This document shows positions 26,574 through 34,185 of a DNA stretch of 34,850 bases, in pieces. This stretch comes from an uncultured Parasphingopyxis sp. GTDB lineage: Bacteria > Pseudomonadota > Alphaproteobacteria > Sphingomonadales > Sphingomonadaceae. The notes below the pieces were generated by a model. The model was not told where the DNA came from, did not search any database, and worked only from the letters and a program-made list of their open reading frames with translations. The first letter of the stretch is position 1; every line of letters begins with the position of its first letter. Location: positions 1-34,850 of the forward strand of contig NZ_CAKZNF010000053.1 in NCBI RefSeq assembly GCF_937129435.1, written 5' to 3'. A program made the translations under genes and the position numbers.

Positions 26574-27799
26574 GATTGCCGGACGCACCATGGCGGCATT
26601 GGGAGGGCATGGGCGTCCTGCTCGATGCCCTCGGCGCCGATGAAGGCGGCGCGCGCTTTGTCGGCGGCGCTGTGCGCGACGCGCTGCTCGAGCTCGACGT
26701 GCAGGACGTCGACATCGCGACGGTTCATGCGCCGGAGGAAACGGCCCGGCGGATCGACGCGGCTGGCCTGAAAGCCGTCCCCACGGGGATCAAGCACGGC
26801 ACCGTGACCGCCGTCCTCCCCGGCAAGCGCACGATCGAAGTGACGACGCTGCGCCGCGACGTCGCCACAGACGGCCGCCATGCCGAGGTCGAATATACTG
26901 ACGACTGGAAGGGAGACGCGGCGCGGCGCGACTTCACGATCAATGCTCTGTCGGCCGATCCCGTAACGGGCGAGATTTTCGATTTTTTCGGCGGGCTGGA
27001 CGACCTTGCGGCGCGCCGCGTGCGCTTTATCGGCGAACCGCTGAACCGGATCGCCGAGGACCATCTGCGAATCCTCCGCTTCTTCCGCTTCCACGCACGA
27101 TTCGGCGAAGGCGCGCCGGATGCCGAAAGCCTCGGCGCATGCATCGCCCGGGCCAACGACCTGATGGCCCTGTCGCGCGAACGCATCGCGGACGAGCTGC
27201 TCAAGATGCTTGCGCTGGACGATCCCGCGCCGACAATGGCGCTGATGATCGAGCGAGGTGTGCTGCAGCCGGTGCTGCCCGAGATCGTAACCGCAGGGCC
27301 GCTGGAACGGCTAATCGCCCGGGAAAACCTGTTCCGCCATTCCAGCTTTCGCTGGAATGACGCATTGAACAGCCACCCCCTGCGCCGCCTCGCTGCCCTG
27401 CTACCGCCCGATCCCGAAACGGCGCGCGCAATCGCCGCGCGGCTCAAACTCTCCAAAGCGCAACGCCAGCGGCTCGCCATCGCAGCGGCGAGGATGCCAG
27501 GCGACACCGCTACACCCCGCGCCCTCGCCTTCCGGCTGGGTATCGAGAGCGCCGTCGACAGGCTCCTCCTGTGCCCCACCAACGACATCGTCGTCGGCCG
27601 CGCGCTTGAAACGCTGGCCGCCAATCCCCCGCCCGAGCGTTTCCCGCTCAAGGGCGCCGACCTGATCGCGCTCGGTGTCGAACCCGGCCCCGAAGTCTCG
27701 CGCCTTCTCGGCGAGTTGCGGGAGGCGTGGATCGCGGAGGACTTCCCCGGTGAGGACCGCGTCCGGGAAATGGCGCAAGCGAAAATTTCCGGATCGTGA
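26570..27799 (+). CDS. cca: CCA tRNA nucleotidyltransferase
   Basis: A 409-residue class II nucleotidyltransferase (poly(A) polymerase head) that adds or repairs the 3' CCA of tRNA. GGAVRD (32-37), the metal-binding DxD (D46/D48), RRDFTINAL (119-127) and ILRFFRFHARFG are all present, followed by the helical body. Residues about 256-265 (RHSSFRWNDA) are encoded by a 28-bp palindrome that looks like an inserted repeat; the frame is kept. The ATG overlaps the Nudix stop. Length is at the upper end for the alphaproteobacterial type, in line with a small insertion. Confidence 0.94.
   Translation: MRLPDAPWRHWEGMGVLLDALGADEGGARFVGGAVRDALLELDVQDVDIATVHAPEETARRIDAAGLKAVPTGIKHGTVTAVLPGKRTIEVTTLRRDVATDGRHAEVEYTDDWKGDAARRDFTINALSADPVTGEIFDFFGGLDDLAARRVRFIGEPLNRIAEDHLRILRFFRFHARFGEGAPDAESLGACIARANDLMALSRERIADELLKMLALDDPAPTMALMIERGVLQPVLPEIVTAGPLERLIARENLFRHSSFRWNDALNSHPLRRLAALLPPDPETARAIAARLKLSKAQRQRLAIAAARMPGDTATPRALAFRLGIESAVDRLLLCPTNDIVVGRALETLAANPPPERFPLKGADLIALGVEPGPEVSRLLGELREAWIAEDFPGEDRVREMAQAKISGS
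27335..27362. repeat. Palindromic repeat inside cca
   Basis: CGCCATTCCAGC (27335-27346) and GCTGGAATGACG (27351-27362) are inverted copies (11 of 12 positions) around a TTTC loop. The reading frame passes through it. The CATTCCAGC-loop-GCTGGAATG pattern is the usual look of interspersed extragenic palindromes in these genomes, so this is probably a repeat captured within a coding sequence. Confidence 0.7.
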
Positions 27800-27855
27800 T
27801 CGAACCTTTCGTCCCTCTGCCCCGACTATAGGACCGGAAGCGGGAGACGGACCGG

Positions 27856-28386
27856 ATGAGCGATAGCGGGCGGATCTTCGACGAACTGCTCGTGCTCTCC
27901 GTCCAGTTCGGCGACCGCAAGGCGCTCGAACGGCTCGCGGCGCGCTGGCAGCCCCGGCTGCTGCGCTCGGCGCGGCGGTTCACCGGCGACGAGGAGATGG
28001 CATGGGACGCGGTTCAGGACAGTTGGCTCGGCATCGCGCGCGGTATTTCCCGGCTGCGCGATCCGGCGAAGTTTCCCGGCTGGGCCTTTGCGATCCTGCG
28101 CCGCCGCTGCGCCGAACGGGTGAACGCCCGCGCCGCGCACCGTTCTCGCTCGGACGCGCTCGACGAGCGGAACGAGCCGGCGGCGAACGCGCGCGGCGAG
28201 GACCGGGCCGCGATCGCCCAGGCCTTCGCCCGGCTGCCCGAGGAACAGCGCGTAGCCGCGACCTTGTTCTTCGTCGAACAGCTCAAGCTCGACGAGATTG
28301 CGGTGGCAACGGACGCACCGCTCGGCACGGTGAAATCGCGAATTTTCGCGGCGCGGAAGAGTTTGAAGGCGGTGCTGGGGGCGTGA
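27856..28386 (+). CDS. ECF-type RNA polymerase sigma factor
   Basis: A 176-residue sigma-70 family protein with only regions 2 and 4, hence an extracytoplasmic-function sigma. Region 2 is about residues 30-90 (RWQPRLLRSARRFTGDEEMAWDA and GWAFAILRRRC). Region 4 is about 118-172, with the helix-turn-helix near LDEIAVATDAPLGTVKSRIFAARK. A typical RseA- or ChrR-like anti-sigma gene is not visible next door; the only close partner is the DUF6768 gene 150 bp downstream. GGGAGA precedes the ATG. The 56-bp upstream gap shows no convincing ECF promoter. Confidence 0.92.
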   Translation: MSDSGRIFDELLVLSVQFGDRKALERLAARWQPRLLRSARRFTGDEEMAWDAVQDSWLGIARGISRLRDPAKFPGWAFAILRRRCAERVNARAAHRSRSDALDERNEPAANARGEDRAAIAQAFARLPEEQRVAATLFFVEQLKLDEIAVATDAPLGTVKSRIFAARKSLKAVLGA

Positions 28387-28409
28387 GGACTGCACGCCGA
28401 AACCCCGCT

Positions 28410-28505
28410 GTCACCCTGAACTCGTTTGGGGGTCCATATGCTTTCACATGTCGGGATCGACCGAACCGCGCAGGTCTATGGATGCTGAAACAAGTTCAAT
28501 ATGAC
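28410..28505. repeat. Inverted-repeat element between the sigma factor and DUF6768 genes
   Basis: Two 28-bp ends (28410-28437 and 28478-28505) are imperfect inverted copies sharing GTCAnnnTGAACTnGTTT and TCCAT. They enclose about 40 bp. The layout is a short REP/MITE-like element. It overlaps an ATG (28501) that could be mistaken for the next gene's start. Confidence 0.65.
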
Positions 28506-28536
28506 GAACTATTTTGACCCGAAAAGGAGACCAGCA

Positions 28537-28908
28537 ATGACCGCATTCGACGACAGGCTCACCGCCGCTCTCGACGCAGACGACGAAGCGTTCCTGAAGG
28601 ATCTCGAAGCCGATCGCGGCCTGTTTGCGCAGATCGGCGATACGATGACGGGCCCTCTCGGCGGCTGGGCGAAGTTCGCCTTCGCGCTCATGATCCCGCT
28701 GACCGCGTTCCAGTTCTACGCGATCTGGCAGATGTTCACCGTCGAGGGCACGCGCGAGTTGATCCTCTGGTCGGTCGGCGCCTTCGCGACCTTCACCGGC
28801 ATCGGCTTTTTCAAGCAATGGTTTTTCGAACGGATGAACCTGATCACGGTGCTGCGCGAGCTGAAGCGAATCGAGCTGAGGTTGGCGCGGATGGACGAGC
28901 GTGGCTGA
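28537..28908 (+). CDS. DUF6768-like small membrane protein
   Basis: A 123-residue protein. The first 45 residues are acidic and cytoplasmic-like (MTAFDDRLTAALDADDEAFLKD). Two transmembrane helices follow at about 46-67 and 76-96, then a short basic/amphipathic tail (FFERMNLITVLRELKRIELRLARM) that may be coiled coil. The pattern fits the DUF6768 family as I recall it, members of which lie next to sigma-factor genes. The start ATG 28537 is set by AAGGAGA 6 nt upstream. Its TGA abuts the stop of the convergent yoeB gene (TGATCA). Confidence 0.82.
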   Translation: MTAFDDRLTAALDADDEAFLKDLEADRGLFAQIGDTMTGPLGGWAKFAFALMIPLTAFQFYAIWQMFTVEGTRELILWSVGAFATFTGIGFFKQWFFERMNLITVLRELKRIELRLARMDERG

Positions 28909-29175
28909 TCAATAGTGATAACGGCATTGCGCGATTTCGAGCCGCTGCTCAGCGCCCTTGCCCGTCACGCGATAGACCAGCCTGTCGGCCTTGGTGATCC
29001 GCCGCGACCACCATCCCTGCAGCTCATTCCGCAGCGGTTCCGGCTTGCCCGTCCCGCGAAAGGGCGAGCGCGTGCACTCGTCGATCAGGCCGTTCAGGCG
29101 TCTTAGCGATTTGGGATCGGCATCGAGCCAGTAGCGATAGTCCTCCCAGCCCTGCTCGTTGAAGACGATCTTCAC
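28909..29175 (-). CDS. yoeB: YoeB-family mRNA interferase toxin
   Basis: An 88-residue toxin of the Txe/YoeB family, which cleaves mRNA at the ribosomal A site. Active-site residues E46 (in KPEPL), R65 (in TKADR) and the C-terminal H87-Y88 (RYHY) match E. coli E46, R65, H83 and Y84. The start is GTG at 29175, directly after the TAG of the antitoxin with no gap; the ribosome-binding site is weak, so translation should follow that of yefM. The protein looks intact. Confidence 0.95.
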   Translation of the reverse strand: MKIVFNEQGWEDYRYWLDADPKSLRRLNGLIDECTRSPFRGTGKPEPLRNELQGWWSRRITKADRLVYRVTGKGAEQRLEIAQCRYHY

Positions 29176-29439
29176 CTAGGAGTTATCGGGATTGATGAGT
29201 TCGCGCTCGGTACCGCCTTCCGCCTCGAAACCGGCAATCGATTCACGCAAGCGCTTGGCATTGGCAGGCGAGGCGAGAAGATAGGCCGTTTCTTCGAGCG
29301 CGTTCCAGTCCGAAAGCGATAGCATGACGACGGACTCGGCCTTTTGCCGCGTGATCACGACATGGCTCTTGTCCGCGACAACACGGTCCATCACTGCCTT
29401 CAGATTCTTGCGCGCATCCGAGTAGCTGACAACGTCCAT
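29176..29439 (-). CDS. yefM: YefM/Phd-family antitoxin
   Basis: An 87-residue antitoxin that neutralises YoeB and represses its own operon. The N-terminus (MDVVSYSDARKNLKAVMDRV) is the Phd/YefM dimer and DNA-binding domain, followed by VITRQKAESVVMLSLSDWNALEET, the family hallmark. The C-terminus wraps the toxin. GGAGG lies about 6 nt upstream of the ATG. The operator lies just upstream. Confidence 0.95.
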   Translation of the reverse strand: MDVVSYSDARKNLKAVMDRVVADKSHVVITRQKAESVVMLSLSDWNALEETAYLLASPANAKRLRESIAGFEAEGGTERELINPDNS

Positions 29440-29453
29440 TTTAGCCTCCGATC

Positions 29454-29485
29454 ATCTATATGTACAGGTCAATGTACATATAGAT
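29454..29485 (-). promoter_or_regulatory. yefM-yoeB operator with two TGTACA boxes
   Basis: ATCTATATGTACA (29454-29466) and TGTACATATAGAT (29473-29485) form a perfect 13-bp inverted repeat with a 6-bp spacer, 14 bp upstream of the antitoxin ATG. Each arm ends in the self-complementary hexamer TGTACA (29461-29466 and 29473-29478), so the hexamer centres are 12 bp apart. The site is much more AT-rich than its surroundings and fits autoregulation by YefM-YoeB. Confidence 0.8.
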
Positions 29486-29501
29486 GTTATTCGGGCTGGT
29501 T

Positions 29502-31763
29502 TCAATCGAACCGGTTATCCTGCGGGAAGCCCCTTGGCGGCATCCGGCCCGCCGTCCCGCGATTCTGCACCCATTCGTCAAGCTCGGTCTCGGTCCGCGT
29601 GCGTCCGGTGTCGCCGCCCATGGCCCAGCTCAGCCCCTCTTCCAGCTTGAACGCCAGTGCGTCGGACAGCCCGCCATCCTTGTATTTCTGCAGCATGATG
29701 CCCTGGCCGCGCGCCATTTCGGGGAGGGTGTCGAGTGCGAAGATCAGCAGCTTGCGGTTCTCGCCGATCGTCGCGACATGGTCGGCATCGGCGGGGATCG
29801 GGCGGACGATGCGGAGTTTCGCGCCGCCCTTCACATTCACCACCTGCTTGCCCTTGCGCGTCGTGCTGACGATCTCTTCGGCGCTCGCGACGAAACCCTT
29901 GCCGGCCGAGCTGGCGAGAAGCAGCTTGCCGCCCTCCCCGACCTTCACCAGCCCGGTGATCTCCGCTCCCTCCTCGACATCGACCATCGATCGCACCGGC
30001 TCGCCGAAGCCGCGCGCGCTGGGGAGGTTGTCGGCACCGAGCGTGTAGATACGCCCGTCATCGGCGGCGAGCAGCAGCTTGTCGGTGGTCTGCGCGGCGA
30101 AGGCGAAGCGCGGGCCGTCGCCCTCCTTGTATTTGAGCTTGGTCAGCCCGTCCTCGTCGACATGCCCCTTCATCGCGCGGATCCAGCCGCGCTGCGACAT
30201 GACGACGGTGATCGGCTCGCGCTCGATCATCGCCTCGAGCGGAATCTCCTTGGGCGGCGCGGCTTCCTCGAGGCTCGTGCGTCGGCGGCCGAGATCGGTG
30301 TCGGGGCCATAGCGTTCGCGCAGCGCGGCGAGGTCCTTCTTCATCCGTGTCTTCTGCCGCGCCTTCGAATTGATCAGCGCGTCGAGATCGGCGCGTTCGG
30401 CGAGCAGATCCTCGCGCTCCTGCTTGAGCTCCATCTCTTCCAGCTTGCGCAGGTTGCGGAGGCGCATGTTGAGGATCGCCTCGGCCTGGCGGTCGTTCAG
30501 TTCGAACTCCGCCATCATCACCGCCTTGGGCTCGTCCTCATAGCGGATGATCTCGATGATCCGATCGAGGTTGAGGAAGGCGATGATATAGCCGTCGAGC
30601 AGCTCGACCCGATCGTCGATCTTGCCCAGCCGGTATTCGGAGCGCCGCACCAGCACGATGAACTGGTGGTCGAGCCACTCCTTCAGAACCTCTTTCAGGC
30701 TCATGACGCGCGGCGTGCGGTTCGCATCGAGCACGTTGAGGTTGAGGCTGAAGCGGGTTTCGAGGTCGGTCAGGCGGAACAGCGAATCCATCAGCACATC
30801 GGGGTCGATGGTGCGGTTCTTCGGTTCGAGGACGATGCGGATTTCCTCGTCGCTCTCGTCGCGGATATCGGCGAGAATCGGCAGCTTCCTGTCGGCGATC
30901 AGCGCCGCGATCTGCTCGATCAGCTTGCCCTTCTGCACCTGGTACGGGATTTCGGTGACCACCGCTTCCCAGGCGCCGCGCCCCAGATCCTCCTGGTGCC
31001 AGCGCGCGCGGACGCGGAAAGACCCCTTGCCCGTCGCATAGGCGTGCGCGATCGCATCGGCCGGGTCGACGAGCAGGCCGCCTGTCGGGAAATCGGGGCC
31101 CTTCACCAACAGCATCAGATCGGCCTCTTCGGCCTTGGGCGTGTCGATCAGGTGCGTCGCGGCATCGACGATTTCGGCGACATTGTGCGGCGGGATCGAC
31201 GTCGCCATGCCGACCGCAATCCCGGCCGCGCCATTGGCGAGCAGGTTCGGGAAGAGGCCCGGGAAGATTTCCGGCTCTTCCTCTTCGCCATTATAGGTGG
31301 GGCGGAAATCGACCGTGCCTTCGCCGAGCCCGTCCATCAGATCGAGCGCCGCCTGGGTCAGCCGCGCCTCGGTATAGCGCATCGCGGCCGCGTTATCGCC
31401 GTCGACATTGCCGAAATTGCCCTGCCCGTCGACAAGCGGATAGCGCATCGCGAAGGGCTGGGCGAGGCGCACCATCGCATCATAGACCGACTGGTCGCCA
31501 TGCGGATGATATTTGCCGATGACGTCGCCGACGACGCGAGCGCATTTCTTGTAGCCCTGCGACGGATCGAGTTTCAGCAGCCGCATCGCCCAAAGAAGGC
31601 GGCGGTGGACCGGCTTCAGCCCGTCGCGAAGGTCCGGCAGCGAACGTGCCGTGATGGTCGACAGCGCATAGACGAGATACCGCTCGCTGATCGCCTCGTC
31701 GAAAGGCGCATCGACAATGCGGTCGAAGGGATCTTCCTCGGGGTCTAGCGTATCGGTCGACAT
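29502..31763 (-). CDS. parC: DNA topoisomerase IV subunit A
   Basis: A 753-residue type IIA topoisomerase subunit that breaks and rejoins DNA to decatenate chromosomes, together with ParE (not in the window). The catalytic tyrosine is Y130 in [10 protein letters not shown]. The winged-helix region [14 protein letters not shown] carries the quinolone-determining residues: the place of E. coli ParC Ser80 is Gln91 and that of Glu84 is Asp95. The C-terminal beta-pinwheel domain is shorter and less basic than in GyrA and lacks a GyrA box, which supports ParC. The start is ATG at 31763 ([11 protein letters not shown]). It ends just upstream of the toxin-antitoxin promoter. Confidence 0.95.
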   Translation of the reverse strand: MSTDTLDPEEDPFDRIVDAPFDEAISERYLVYALSTITARSLPDLRDGLKPVHRRLLWAMRLLKLDPSQGYKKCARVVGDVIGKYHPHGDQSVYDAMVRLAQPFAMRYPLVDGQGNFGNVDGDNAAAMRYTEARLTQAALDLMDGLGEGTVDFRPTYNGEEEEPEIFPGLFPNLLANGAAGIAVGMATSIPPHNVAEIVDAATHLIDTPKAEEADLMLLVKGPDFPTGGLLVDPADAIAHAYATGKGSFRVRARWHQEDLGRGAWEAVVTEIPYQVQKGKLIEQIAALIADRKLPILADIRDESDEEIRIVLEPKNRTIDPDVLMDSLFRLTDLETRFSLNLNVLDANRTPRVMSLKEVLKEWLDHQFIVLVRRSEYRLGKIDDRVELLDGYIIAFLNLDRIIEIIRYEDEPKAVMMAEFELNDRQAEAILNMRLRNLRKLEEMELKQEREDLLAERADLDALINSKARQKTRMKKDLAALRERYGPDTDLGRRRTSLEEAAPPKEIPLEAMIEREPITVVMSQRGWIRAMKGHVDEDGLTKLKYKEGDGPRFAFAAQTTDKLLLAADDGRIYTLGADNLPSARGFGEPVRSMVDVEEGAEITGLVKVGEGGKLLLASSAGKGFVASAEEIVSTTRKGKQVVNVKGGAKLRIVRPIPADADHVATIGENRKLLIFALDTLPEMARGQGIMLQKYKDGGLSDALAFKLEEGLSWAMGGDTGRTRTETELDEWVQNRGTAGRMPPRGFPQDNRFD

Positions 31764-31865
31764 TCAGGCGGGTTAGCAGGTGCGCGGCGGCCCGACGATA
31801 TGGCTTTCCACATCCAATTCGCTGCGATTTGACAAGCGATAGTGGGTCTGGCGAAAGCGCTGCCT

Positions 31866-32477
31866 ATGAAACTGACTTTCATCGACAATTTGATGATCTT
31901 CGGCACGCTGATCCTGCTGATCGGGATGCCGATCAAGGCGCTGCACGTCTATATCCGGCGCACGCCCCCGGAGGCGGTGAACGGCGTAACGACCATGCGG
32001 ATGACGCGCGGCTGGATCTGGCTGGCGGCCTGGCTCGCGCTCATGGAATGGATGCACGCCATCATGCGCGCCCGGGCTGAGCGCGGCGATCCGGATATCT
32101 TCTGGGTGCCGTTCGAGCCGCAATGGGCCTTCGTCACGGCCGGCGTTGTGACGGCCATCGCCGCGGCCAAGGTGATCTGGGCCAGCCGGCAGACGGTGCG
32201 CTACGACGCCGAAGGTATCACACGCCATAGCAAGAGGAGCCTGTGGAGCGAACTCGCCGAGGCGGGGGTGGAGACCAAGACGGTCAAGTTCCTCGAAGGG
32301 TCAGGCCATGTCAGCAAACTGCCCGCCACTTTCGCCTTCGCCAAATTCAACGACCGCCGCATCATCAAGGTGCGAGACGCCATGAACGGCCGTGACGAGT
32401 TTGACAAATTCCTCAAGGCCGAAGCCAAGCGGCAGGGGGTTAAATTCAGGCGCATCAATCGCGACAAGAAGAAATAA
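31866..32477 (+). CDS. Membrane protein of unknown function
   Basis: A 203-residue protein with three hydrophobic helices at about 8-26, 48-66 and 88-108, then a basic cytoplasmic domain (residues 115-203) ending in RINRDKKK. The C-terminal part has a beta-rich look (TVRYDAEGITRHSKRS and NDRRIIKVRDAM), like a small PH-type domain. I do not recognise the family. ATG 31866 is chosen over an upstream GTG at 31842; neither has a strong ribosome-binding site. A TTGACA at 31830-31835 may be a -35 element. It diverges from parC. Confidence 0.7.
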   Translation: MKLTFIDNLMIFGTLILLIGMPIKALHVYIRRTPPEAVNGVTTMRMTRGWIWLAAWLALMEWMHAIMRARAERGDPDIFWVPFEPQWAFVTAGVVTAIAAAKVIWASRQTVRYDAEGITRHSKRSLWSELAEAGVETKTVKFLEGSGHVSKLPATFAFAKFNDRRIIKVRDAMNGRDEFDKFLKAEAKRQGVKFRRINRDKKK

Positions 32478-32500
32478 GACGGTTCAGCCGCCGCGCCGCC

Positions 32501-33586
32501 CTACAATCCCGACCGGTAGCGGACCTCTTCGCTATCCGCCGGCAGGATGATCACCAGACCATCGTCGGCGAGCCGCACCGGCCCTGCATATTGTTCGCGC
32601 ACACCGTCGAGGAAATAGGCGTGGAGCAGCCGCGAGGGCAGCGGCGGGATCATGTGATAGAATACAAGCGCTCCGGCGCCGGCCTCCGACGCTGCTCGCG
32701 CCGCATCGTCGGGCGGCGTATGATAGGCGGGGATGTCGGCAAGAACTTTCGCACCAACCTCCATTCCCTGCCGCTCGGCCGCCCTCTGCATCGATCCTAC
32801 CATCTCCGGGTCGAGCGCCTCGTGAAACAGGATATCCACGCCGCGCGCCGCCACGACGAGATTGGGGTCGTAGGTCGTATCGCCGCTGATCGCGATCGAA
32901 CGACCGGCATAGTCGATGCGATATCCGAACGGGTTATCCACCGGATCGTGCGACACGCGGAAGGCGGTGATCCGTACGCCGTCCCGATCGTAAACGATGC
33001 CGCGCTCGGTGTCCTCCGGCAACGTAATTTCACGCGCCGCCAAGCCGTAACCGGTAGGATTGGCGACCCGTTCGCCATGATGCGCCGTCCGGTAGCCGGC
33101 ATCGATGCGATACGCCGCGTTGAAGCCATCCGTAACCTCGATTGTGCCGGGCGGCCCGACGACGGGCAGCGGTTCGCTTCGCGCGCCTCCCACCCAGGCC
33201 TGCACCATCAGTTCGCCAAGGCCGTCGAAATGGTCCGAATGAAGGTGGGTGAGGAACAGCGCTTCGGTGTCCGCGACGGGAAATCCCATCCGCCCGGCAG
33301 TCCGCATGCTGCCCGACCCGACGTCGAACAAAAAAGCGTGCTCGCCGGCGACAACGCCAATGCACGGACCGGCCCGCTCGGGATCGGCCAGCGGCGCCCC
33401 GGTGCCGCACATATAAACATGGATCGCGTCGTCCTGTTCAGTCGTTTCGGGCTGACCCAAGCGCTCGGTAACCGCCCTTTCGAACAGATATTCGCCGATC
33501 TGCCGCTGGAATAGGAAAAACGCGGCCGCGGCCAGCGCAACAACCGCGATCGATGCGATAGCGATCCGTTTTCCCCAACGCGTCAT
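32501..33586 (-). CDS. Membrane-anchored metallo-beta-lactamase-fold hydrolase
   Basis: A 361-residue MBL-fold protein. The N-terminus has a basic start (MTRWGKR) and one helix (about 8-27) that should anchor it with the catalytic domain in the periplasm, or act as an uncleaved signal. The metal-binding motif HLHSDH is at 114-119, followed by downstream ligands in SHDP, SGDTTYD and FYH. The order resembles RNase Z/arylsulfatase-like MBL enzymes, but the membrane anchor argues against tRNA processing. The substrate is unknown. It converges with the membrane protein gene, 23 bp apart. Confidence 0.9.
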   Translation of the reverse strand: MTRWGKRIAIASIAVVALAAAAFFLFQRQIGEYLFERAVTERLGQPETTEQDDAIHVYMCGTGAPLADPERAGPCIGVVAGEHAFLFDVGSGSMRTAGRMGFPVADTEALFLTHLHSDHFDGLGELMVQAWVGGARSEPLPVVGPPGTIEVTDGFNAAYRIDAGYRTAHHGERVANPTGYGLAAREITLPEDTERGIVYDRDGVRITAFRVSHDPVDNPFGYRIDYAGRSIAISGDTTYDPNLVVAARGVDILFHEALDPEMVGSMQRAAERQGMEVGAKVLADIPAYHTPPDDAARAASEAGAGALVFYHMIPPLPSRLLHAYFLDGVREQYAGPVRLADDGLVIILPADSEEVRYRSGL

Positions 33587-33611
33587 GCTGCCTCCCTCTT
33601 TTCACAGGCCA

Positions 33612-34055
33612 TCAGCCCTCGAACCACTCCGCCGGCGGCAGTTCGACCCCATCGCGCTCATTGTCCCAGATCACATGCATGATCCACCAGCGCGTCCCGT
33701 CCCAGAACAGGTGGATCATGTTCATCCCCTTGAACAGCAATTCGCCGTCCGGGCCGCCCTCGCGCGCCTCATAGGCGCTGAACGCCTGGGCGACGTTGCC
33801 GAAGCGGAAGACCTTGCGCGCCGTCTCGATCTCGTAAAAGGCGCGGCCCTCGAGCAGCGGGATCGTCGCTTCGATGAACCCCTCGGTATCGAAAGCCCAC
33901 ATAAGCGGCGTTCCGTCCTCGGCGACGCGTGTGCGGACCATCCGCGCATCGGGATGGCAGATCGCCCTCTCCAGCTCCCAGTCCTGCCCGCCTTCGGGAC
34001 CGGAAATGGCCCGGTAAAGAGCGCTCAGGATCGAATCGATCGTCGTGAAGTTCAT
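33612..34055 (-). CDS. NTF2/SnoaL-like protein of unknown function
   Basis: A 147-residue protein with an NTF2/SnoaL-like cone fold: a helical start (TIDSILSALYRAIS), a middle part (MVRTRVAEDGTPLMWAFDTEGFIE) and late strands rich in tryptophan and histidine (NMIHLFWDGTRWWIMHVIWDNE). No catalytic set can be assigned. The ATG at 34055 has AGAGGAA about 8 nt upstream; the longer frame to 34187 covers the purC promoter and is rejected. It is 25 bp upstream of the MBL-fold gene on the same strand and probably shares its transcript. Confidence 0.85.
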   Translation of the reverse strand: MNFTTIDSILSALYRAISGPEGGQDWELERAICHPDARMVRTRVAEDGTPLMWAFDTEGFIEATIPLLEGRAFYEIETARKVFRFGNVAQAFSAYEAREGGPDGELLFKGMNMIHLFWDGTRWWIMHVIWDNERDGVELPPAEWFEG

Positions 34056-34082
34056 CGCGGTTATTCCTCTCGCGCCACTTGA

Positions 34083-34111
34083 TTGCGACTCCCGAACGAA
34101 ACGTCTATAGA
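34083..34111 (+). promoter_or_regulatory. purC: Promoter of purC
   Basis: TTGCGA (34083-34088) and TATAGA (34106-34111) are separated by exactly 17 bp. Transcription would start near 34118, giving a leader of about 68 nt. No purine riboswitch structure is apparent in that leader. Confidence 0.65.
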
Positions 34112-34185
34112 AAGCTCTCCGCCTCGGCCCGCGTGGGAAAAGCCCGCCGTGTCCGGGGCGCGTTTCTTTTTTGGGGAGTGCAACC

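Noticed and set aside
27800..27855. Autoregulatory ECF promoter (GAACC at 27802) before the sigma factor
   Set aside because: No matching -10 element at the right distance; TATAGG at 27827 has no fitting -35.
28501..28536. Upstream start of the DUF6768 gene at 28501
   Set aside because: That ATG lies in the end of a repeat element and has no ribosome-binding site, while ATG 28537 has AAGGAGA.
29484..31748. A 754-residue open frame on the plus strand opposite parC
   Set aside because: It is the antisense shadow of parC in GC-rich DNA; the parC frame has unmistakable family motifs and the plus frame has none.
34118..34185. Purine riboswitch in the purC leader
   Set aside because: The leader is short and does not show the three-helix junction or conserved pyrimidine core.
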